13,158 nt of DNA from Actinomycetes bacterium. Its GTDB lineage: Bacteria > Actinomycetota > Aquicultoria > CAJVYJ01. The notes beneath the pieces were generated by a model that made no database searches, was not told the origin of the DNA, and worked only from the letters and a program-made list of their open reading frames with translations. Shown here piece by piece: positions 5,416-9,929 of this stretch (the first letter of the stretch is position 1; every line of letters starts with the position of its first letter). The position numbers were made by a program, and so were the translations under genes. Location: contig JAUVQW010000016.1 of the NCBI GenBank assembly GCA_030597945.1, forward strand, positions 1 through 13,158, in the 5' to 3' direction.

Positions 5416-7710
5416 ATGAGCGGTATTAGTGCTACTGACAAAAAAACGCTACCACCAATCAAACTAACAGACAACGCGATCACAGTCCTAGAAAAAAGAT
5501 ACTTAAAACGTGATAAAGACGGAACACCTACCGAGACACCTACTGAGATGTTTGTTAGAGTAGCTAATAATATTGCTTCTGCCGATGCTTCGTATGGCGC
5601 TACCGAAAAGGAAATAAAAGAGACAGCTAAAAAGTTCTATTCTCTAATGACAGATCTCGATTTTCTCCCGAACTCCCCTACCCTTATGAACGCCGGTCAT
5701 GAATTACAACAACTTTCGGCCTGCTTTGTCCTTCCTGTCGATGATTCGATGGAAAGTATTTTTGAAGCGGTAAAAGATGCGGCTCTTATCCATAAAAGCG
5801 GAGGCGGAACAGGCTTCTCTTTTTCCAGGCTTCGACCGTCAGGTGACTTTGTCCTAACGACCAAAGGCGTATCCAGTGGGCCGGTATCTTTTATGAAAGT
5901 CTTTAACGCCGCTACCGAAGCCGTAAAACAAGGTGGCACCAGAAGAGGCGCCAATATGGGGATCCTTCGAGTGGACCACCCCGATATTTTAGATTTTATC
6001 GATTCAAAAAAAGAATGTGGTGAACTTCAAAATTTCAATATCTCTGTTGCTTTGACAGAGAAATTTATGCAGGCTGTCGATGACAATGATTCTTATGCCC
6101 TGATAAGCCCAAGAGGTGGAGAAGAGATGGGGCGTTTGCAGGCACGAGAGGTCTTCGATAAGATCGTCAATCTAGCTTGGGAGACAGGTGATCCCGGTAT
6201 CATATTCATCGACAGGATGAACAGGGATAACCCAACTCCTAGTCTTGGAGATATTGAAAGCACTAATCCGTGCGGCGAACAACCTCTTCTTCCATACGAA
6301 GCCTGTAACCTCGGTTCTATAAATCTATCACACATGATAATAGAAAAAGAAGATGGAAGTGAGATAAATTGGGAGAAACTAAAGAGCGTAGTAATCAGCG
6401 CTGTTCATTTTCTCGATAACGTCATCGAAGTAAACCGCTATCCGCTAAAAAAGATCAATGATCTTGCCAAAGGTAACCGGAAGATCGGCCTTGGGATCAT
6501 GGGGTGGGCAGACATGCTTATCAAGTTGAAGATCCCCTATAATTCCGAAAAAGCGGTCGAACTCGGCGCTAAGTTGATGAATTTCATTAGCGATGAGGGT
6601 ACTTCCGCATCAAGCACCCTAGCGGAAAAGCGCGGCGTATTCCCTAACTTTGATCAGAGCGTTTTTAATACACCCGATGGCCAAAGGGTAAGGAATGCCA
6701 CGGTTACGACTATCGCACCGACTGGAACTCTTAGTATCATCGCCGATTGCTCTAGCGGTATCGAACCTTTATTTGCCCTTTCCTTCATTCGAAACGTTCT
6801 GGATAACCAAGAACTAGTAGAGACAAACGACCTATTTGAAGCACACGCGAAGAAAGAAGGCTACTATAGCGAAGGGCTTATGAAATCTATCGCTGATAAG
6901 GGTAGCGTCGCTGATATAGATGAGATTCCCAAAGAGGATAAAGAGACCTTTGTTACCGCCCACGATATTTCACCTGAATGGCATATAAAGATGCAAGCGG
7001 CATTTCAAAACTATACCGATAACGCCGTATCGAAAACAGTAAACTTCTCCCATGAAGCTACGCCAAAAGATGTAGAAAACGTCTATCGTCTAGCATCAGA
7101 GCTTGGATGTAAGGGAGTGACGATCTACAGGGACGGCAGCAAGGATACTCAGGTCTTAAATATCAAGAAAGAAGAAGTAAAAGAGAAATTCCCATACGCC
7201 CCGCCCGGAGGCATCGATCCGCGCCCACGTCCCGACAAGACTTTTGGTAAGACCCAAAAAATCGTTACCGGTTGCGGAAATGTATATGTGACGATAAACG
7301 AAGACGAATACGGTCTTTGCGAAGTCTTTACTCAGATTGGAAAATCGGGCGGCTGCGCCGCTTCCCAATCTGAAGCTATAGGAAGACTCATATCTCTTTC
7401 CCTTAGAGCCGGGGTAAAGAACGAAGCAATAATCAAGCATCTTAGAGGTATCCGTTGTTCATCTCCGGCCAGACAAAAGGGTGGACAAGTACTATCTTGC
7501 GCCGACGCTATCGCTATCGCCATGAAAAATTATCTGGAAGATAGACCCGATTTCAAAACAGAGTCTACCGCAAGTGAAGGCGGAGGGAAAAATATCGCCG
7601 ACGATTCTCTTGTTTATCAAATTGGTGCCTGTCCGGACTGCGGCGGAGTCATTGAACACGAAAGTGGTTGTTTAGTATGTAGGCTCTGCGGTTTTTCAAA
7701 ATGCGGATAG
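5416..7710 (+). CDS. nrdJ: Adenosylcobalamin-dependent (class II) ribonucleotide reductase
   Basis: Reduces ribonucleotides to deoxyribonucleotides using a thiyl radical made with adenosylcobalamin; it works with or without oxygen and needs no separate radical subunit. The 764-residue single chain has no N-terminal ATP-cone, suggesting it lacks that form of overall activity control. Seen: FLPNSPTLMNAG (83-94), SACF with Cys103 (redox pair with Cys297 in EACNLGS), HKSGGGTGFSFS (126-137), and NPCGEQ at 284-289. In NPCGEQ, Asn284, Cys286 (thiyl) and Glu288 are catalytic. APTGTLSIIADCSSGIEP lies at 434-451. A TSCPD-type domain spans about 615-705. The C-terminus is cysteine-rich: CPDC (739-742), CLVC (752-755) and a final C758-x4-C763, the likely swinging disulfide reduced by thioredoxin. 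AGGAGGG at 5406-5412 is a very strong ribosome binding site. dcd follows 27 bp later. Confidence 0.97.
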   Translation: MSGISATDKKTLPPIKLTDNAITVLEKRYLKRDKDGTPTETPTEMFVRVANNIASADASYGATEKEIKETAKKFYSLMTDLDFLPNSPTLMNAGHELQQLSACFVLPVDDSMESIFEAVKDAALIHKSGGGTGFSFSRLRPSGDFVLTTKGVSSGPVSFMKVFNAATEAVKQGGTRRGANMGILRVDHPDILDFIDSKKECGELQNFNISVALTEKFMQAVDDNDSYALISPRGGEEMGRLQAREVFDKIVNLAWETGDPGIIFIDRMNRDNPTPSLGDIESTNPCGEQPLLPYEACNLGSINLSHMIIEKEDGSEINWEKLKSVVISAVHFLDNVIEVNRYPLKKINDLAKGNRKIGLGIMGWADMLIKLKIPYNSEKAVELGAKLMNFISDEGTSASSTLAEKRGVFPNFDQSVFNTPDGQRVRNATVTTIAPTGTLSIIADCSSGIEPLFALSFIRNVLDNQELVETNDLFEAHAKKEGYYSEGLMKSIADKGSVADIDEIPKEDKETFVTAHDISPEWHIKMQAAFQNYTDNAVSKTVNFSHEATPKDVENVYRLASELGCKGVTIYRDGSKDTQVLNIKKEEVKEKFPYAPPGGIDPRPRPDKTFGKTQKIVTGCGNVYVTINEDEYGLCEVFTQIGKSGGCAASQSEAIGRLISLSLRAGVKNEAIIKHLRGIRCSSPARQKGGQVLSCADAIAIAMKNYLEDRPDFKTESTASEGGGKNIADDSLVYQIGACPDCGGVIEHESGCLVCRLCGFSKCG

Positions 7711-7737
7711 ATCCGTTAACGGCATTAGGAGAGCACT

Positions 7738-8298
7738 ATGGTTCTAAGTGACCGGGATATCAGGGAAGAGATCGAAAGCGGAAATATTGTTATAAAGCCT
7801 TTCGATCCCGTTGATGTGCAACCATCGAGCATAGACCTCCATTTAGACTTTCAGTTTCAGGTCTTTCATAACGCTAGATACCCCTATATTGACGTCAAAC
7901 AACCGATGGATAATTTAACCGATCTAGTAGAAATAGCTGATGAACAACCCTTCATCCTTCATCCTGGGGAGTTTGTTCTAGGCAGCACCGTCGAGAATAT
8001 TACCCTTCCCGATAATCTTGTCGCCAGGCTTGAAGGTAAAAGCTCCCTTGGACGACTCGGCCTGCTCATTCATTCTACAGCCGGTTATGTTGATCCGGGT
8101 TGGGACGGTAAATTGACACTTGAGCTAAGTAACGTCGCCAATCTTCCCATCACCCTTTATTTTGGAATGAAGATAGGCCAGATCTCCTTTATAAGGCTCA
8201 GCTCCCCTGCTGAAGTTCCTTACGGCTCAAAATCCATCGGAAGTAAATATAAAGGCCAACAAGAGCCGACTCCCAGCCGCTTTTATCAGAATTTCTAA
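7738..8298 (+). CDS. dcd: dCTP deaminase, probably bifunctional dCTP deaminase/dUTPase
   Basis: Converts dCTP to dUTP, and in the bifunctional type on to dUMP, feeding dTMP synthesis. The 186 residues form the trimeric dUTPase-like fold. Conserved blocks are VQPSSIDLHLD (27-37), LEGKSSLGRLGL (98-109), HSTAGYVDPGW (112-122), LTLELSNVANLPITL (126-140, with Glu129 the catalytic glutamate) and GSKYKGQQEPTPSRFYQNF (168-186). From memory, HSTAGxxDPG with the C-terminal PTPSR.YQNF is what the Mycobacterium tuberculosis bifunctional enzyme shows, whereas the E. coli monofunctional enzyme has TAHRIDPG in that loop. Bifunctionality is therefore an inference. AGGAG at 7727-7731 fits the ATG at 7738, and the N-terminus MVLSDRDIR matches the family start. 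Probably cotranscribed with nrdJ under the same NrdR-like operators. Confidence 0.95.
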   Translation: MVLSDRDIREEIESGNIVIKPFDPVDVQPSSIDLHLDFQFQVFHNARYPYIDVKQPMDNLTDLVEIADEQPFILHPGEFVLGSTVENITLPDNLVARLEGKSSLGRLGLLIHSTAGYVDPGWDGKLTLELSNVANLPITLYFGMKIGQISFIRLSSPAEVPYGSKSIGSKYKGQQEPTPSRFYQNF

Positions 8299-8317
8299 CC
8301 CTATCTTTCGAAAAGAC

Positions 8318-8346
8318 TTGAAAGAACACGCGCTTTAGTTTATAAA
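8318..8346 (+). promoter_or_regulatory. Promoter of the tRNA-Thr gene
   Basis: TTGAAA (8318-8323) and TATAAA (8341-8346) are separated by exactly 17 nt, each with 5 of 6 consensus matches. The predicted start is near 8353, about 9 nt before the mature tRNA 5' end. It overlaps only the dcd 3' flank, so the tRNA has its own strong constitutive-looking promoter. Confidence 0.8.
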
Positions 8347-8361
8347 TTTGTATTGTTTGTT

Positions 8362-8433
8362 GCCGGTGTAGCTCAATGGCAGAGCAGCCGCCTTGTAAGC
8401 GGCAGGTTGCGGGTTCGACTCCCATCACCGGCT
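8362..8433 (+). tRNA. tRNA-Thr (anticodon UGU)
   Basis: A 72-nt cloverleaf. The acceptor stem is GCCGGTG (8362-8368) with CACCGGC (8426-8432), seven perfect pairs, and discriminator T8433. D arm GCTC/GAGC. The anticodon stem GCCGC/GCGGC (8387-8391, 8399-8403) encloses loop CTTGTAA with anticodon TGT at 8394-8396, reading ACA. The variable loop is AGGTT. The T loop TTCGACT (8414-8420) is on a stem with three G-C pairs, then a C8410-A8424 mismatch and a G8409-T8425 wobble. G1-C72 and C2-G71 agree with threonine identity. The 3' CCA is not encoded (CGA follows) and must be added post-transcriptionally. Confidence 0.95.
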
Positions 8434-8480
8434 CGAATCGACCGAAAAACCAAGGATTATTATTTCGAATCCATCTCACA

Positions 8481-8537
8481 TTATTTTAAAAAACTCTCCT
8501 TTTTTGTTAAAATAACCTGATTTTTTCCGTTTTTTTT
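8481..8537 (+). terminator. AT-rich hairpin followed by T tracts, probable terminator
   Basis: TTATTTTAA (8481-8489) and TTAAAATAA (8507-8515) are perfect inverted copies. Inner A and T runs (AAAA and TTTTTT) can extend the stem around a CTCTCC loop. GATTTTTT and a long T run (to about 8537) follow. The stem is nearly all A-T, so it is weaker than a classic intrinsic terminator. It is well placed to end transcription from nrdJ-dcd and the tRNA. Confidence 0.5.
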
Positions 8538-8617
8538 ATACGTTAACAACCAAGCCTTTCTAGTTACTTTACAGAGGTAAGCGCTTTATTATTACAATGA
8601 TCTTTTGTTGGTGCTAG

Positions 8618-8636
8618 TATAAAATTCCATTTTATA
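8618..8636. promoter_or_regulatory. Perfect 19-bp palindrome, candidate operator
   Basis: TATAAAAT (8618-8625), TCC, then ATTTTATA (8629-8636): eight base pairs per arm without mismatch and a 3-nt centre. It overlaps a possible -10 box (TATAAA) about 90 bp upstream of the anti-anti-sigma start. It could be a dimeric regulator site; as an RNA hairpin it would be weak and has no following T run. Confidence 0.35.
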
Positions 8637-8722
8637 AAAGATTTTATCAAGTTTTTTGTTTAAGAGACCGACCTTTTAGTTACACAGAAATATATACGGT
8701 AAAAAACGAAATGAGGGAAATC

Positions 8723-9079
8723 ATGAAGATCGAAGTCACAAAAGAAATCGTTCCAGTAATTGAAATCACCGGCGAAGTAGACTATTTTAGAGCACCAGAG
8801 CTTGAAAGCGCTATTGACGATCTCATTTTAGACGGTAACAGAAACCTTCTTTTCGACTTCTCTAAAGCCGATTACATCGACAGCGGCGGCATCGAAGTGC
8901 TGATCGGAACCCTTCGAAAGATCTCAAAGGTCGGCAGATTAAATTTTGTTAGTAGTAACGATGATGTCGTACGGCTTCTTGACTTAGTCGGGGTATCGCG
9001 TTATAGTACCTTTTCTCTATTTTCTTCTAAAGACGAAGCTATTGAGGACTTTAAAGAAGTACTAAAAAAATGCCAGTAA
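8723..9079 (+). CDS. STAS-domain anti-anti-sigma factor (RsbV/SpoIIAA family)
   Basis: The predicted product is 118 residues, a single STAS domain. In partner switching, the unphosphorylated protein binds the anti-sigma kinase and frees its sigma factor; phosphorylation on a conserved serine breaks the interaction. The expected phosphosite is Ser54 in YIDSGGIEVL, equivalent to the serine following Asp in the MDSSG motif of SpoIIAA. The second serine of that motif is Gly here. Other family marks are VIEITGEVDYFRAPEL (12-27) and LLFDFSKADYID (42-53). I chose the ATG at 8723 because TGAGGGA at 8712-8718 is its ribosome binding site; an ATG at 8711 would add MREI and has no such site. The stop codon overlaps the start of the kinase gene by 10 nt, so the two proteins are likely made in coupled amounts. 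No upstream phosphatase gene is present. Confidence 0.9.
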   Translation: MKIEVTKEIVPVIEITGEVDYFRAPELESAIDDLILDGNRNLLFDFSKADYIDSGGIEVLIGTLRKISKVGRLNFVSSNDDVVRLLDLVGVSRYSTFSLFSSKDEAIEDFKEVLKKCQ

Positions 9080-9489
9080 CTGACAAAAAATGCTCGGTCA
9101 ATAACGAATATGCCTTTGCCAGCGAGACAAAGTTTTTACAACAGGCGAGAAATTTGGTGGCAGAAATTGCCACGGATTGCGGATTTAGTGAGCAGATCGT
9201 ATTTGATATAAAACTAGCGGCAGGCGAGGCGATCGCCAACGCCATTGAACATGGTTCTCCCAATGGTAAAAGCAACTCGATCAAGATCACGTGTTACTGT
9301 GAAAATGATGATTTTATAGTCATAGTGCGAGACGAAGGCAGATTTAAGAAAAAGCTTCCTGTCGGGACCGGAGATAACGTGAATTTTCGCGGCCGCGGCG
9401 TTCTGATCATGCTGGCACTGATGGATAAAGTAATCATCGATGAGACTAAATCCGGTACATCAGTACACCTCTCTAAACGCTATCGATAG
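9070..9489 (+). CDS. Anti-sigma factor serine kinase (RsbW/SpoIIAB-type GHKL ATPase)
   Basis: A 139-residue GHKL ATPase of the HATPase_c_2 type. Such proteins bind and hold a sigma factor, or phosphorylate their STAS partner, depending on ATP. Seen: the N box AAGEAIANAIEHG at residues 50-62 (Glu53 and Asn57 for catalysis and Mg), the G1 box VRDEGRF (86-92, Asp88 and Gly90 contacting adenine) and the G2 box GRGVLIMLALMD (108-119). All ATP-site motifs look intact, so the protein should be an active kinase. It overlaps the preceding STAS gene by 10 nt (ATG inside the last codons), the standard pairing of antagonist and anti-sigma. No sigma factor gene follows; 59 bp later a separate promoter starts the metal operon. 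The controlled sigma factor, or other client, lies elsewhere. Confidence 0.9.
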   Translation: MPVTDKKCSVNNEYAFASETKFLQQARNLVAEIATDCGFSEQIVFDIKLAAGEAIANAIEHGSPNGKSNSIKITCYCENDDFIVIVRDEGRFKKKLPVGTGDNVNFRGRGVLIMLALMDKVIIDETKSGTSVHLSKRYR

Positions 9490-9513
9490 AGACCGCAAAA
9501 TCCTCAATATTTC

Positions 9514-9541
9514 TTGACATAGTCAAAAAAAGTCTTATATT
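9514..9541 (+). promoter_or_regulatory. Promoter of the metal operon, predicted leaderless start
   Basis: TTGACA (9514-9519, perfect -35) and TATATT (9536-9541, 5 of 6) lie 16 nt apart. Seven nt follow the -10 before A9549, the first base of the repressor ATG. The transcript should therefore begin at or next to the start codon, and no Shine-Dalgarno is visible upstream. The -35 box is also the left arm of TTGAC-ATA-GTCAA (9514-9526), a perfect short palindrome. Confidence 0.75.
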
Positions 9542-9566
9542 TGAATACATGAGCACTTATTCAGAT
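9539..9566. promoter_or_regulatory. Candidate metalloregulator operator over the start codon
   Basis: Left arm ATTTGAATA (9539-9547) and right arm TATTCAGAT (9558-9566) are inverted copies with one mismatch in nine, separated by 10 nt. TGAA/TTCA-containing dyads are the usual targets of ArsR/SmtB repressors, although their spacing is often shorter than here. The site covers the end of the -10 box, the predicted transcription start and the ATG, so bound repressor would block initiation. This suits autoregulation by the adjacent gene. Confidence 0.6.
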
Positions 9567-9920
9567 AACAATGCCAACCGTGCAAACACTAGTGACTCGG
9601 CTAAAGAGCTGCTTGACGCTGTAGCTAGCGAAATGATAGATGACGAGACATCACACGAACTAGCCGGCGTATTTAAAGTCCTTAGCGATCCAAGTAGGGT
9701 AAAGATTATCTATGCCCTCCTCCAATCGGAGCTATGTGTCGGCGACATATCGTCGATTGTCGGCATTAGCCAATCAGCAGTATCTCATCAGCTAAGAGTT
9801 TTGAGGGACAAACGGCTAGTAAAATCGCGTCGCGAAGGCCAGCTTATCCATTACTCTTTGGACGATCTTCACGTGATCAATCTGTTATCTGAGTGTTTGG
9901 AACATATCCAAGAGGGATAG
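9549..9920 (+). CDS. SmtB/CzrA-type zinc-responsive repressor (ArsR family)
   Basis: A 123-residue winged-helix repressor that should leave DNA when it binds metal, derepressing itself and the downstream ATPase. The core begins ELAGVFKVLSDPSRVKII (37-54). ISQSAVSHQLRVLRDKRLV (73-91) is the recognition helix and start of the wing. The alpha-5 metal site D-x-H-x10-H-x2-E is complete: Asp106, His108, His119 and Glu122, the arrangement of SmtB and CzrA, which sense Zn(II) and Co(II). The alpha-3 motif reads ELCVGD (61-66) as in SmtB, with one Cys where cadmium-sensing CadC has ELCVCD, and the N-terminus has no Cys. Zinc sensing is therefore more likely than Cd/Pb sensing, an inference from motifs. 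The start at 9549 appears leaderless. The ATPase gene starts 9 nt after the stop. Confidence 0.93.
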   Translation: MSTYSDNNANRANTSDSAKELLDAVASEMIDDETSHELAGVFKVLSDPSRVKIIYALLQSELCVGDISSIVGISQSAVSHQLRVLRDKRLVKSRREGQLIHYSLDDLHVINLLSECLEHIQEG

Positions 9921-9929
9921 TGAAATAAC

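Larger units (their letters stand above)
8434..8722. other. 289-bp AT-rich intergenic region before the anti-anti-sigma gene
   Basis: No gene is supported here. It holds a weak GGATT/AATCC hairpin (8454-8472), the terminator-like hairpin at 8481-8515 with T tracts, and the perfect palindrome at 8618-8636. The promoter of the partner-switch genes must lie here or further downstream. I could not find a convincing -35/-10 pair; TATAAA at 8618-8623 and TATATA at 8691-8696 are possible -10 boxes without good -35 partners. No alternative-sigma consensus such as GTTTAA-N13-15-GGGTAT was found, although a lone GTTTAA is present around 8658-8663. Confidence 0.5.

Noticed and set aside
8433..8472. TCGAATC direct repeat at the tRNA 3' end (8433-8439 and about 8465-8471) as a possible integration att pair
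   Set aside because: It is seven bases only, 32 bp apart, with no integrase gene or tRNA 3' end duplication, so there is no support for an integrated element.
8651..8722. Search for a SigB/SigF-type promoter before the anti-anti-sigma gene
   Set aside because: A GTTTAA is present near 8658, but no GGGTAT-like element lies 13-15 nt downstream, so self-regulation by a stress sigma factor cannot be claimed.
8711..8722. ATG at 8711 as start of the anti-anti-sigma gene
   Set aside because: It overlaps the TGAGGGA ribosome binding site that fits the ATG at 8723, and has no Shine-Dalgarno of its own.
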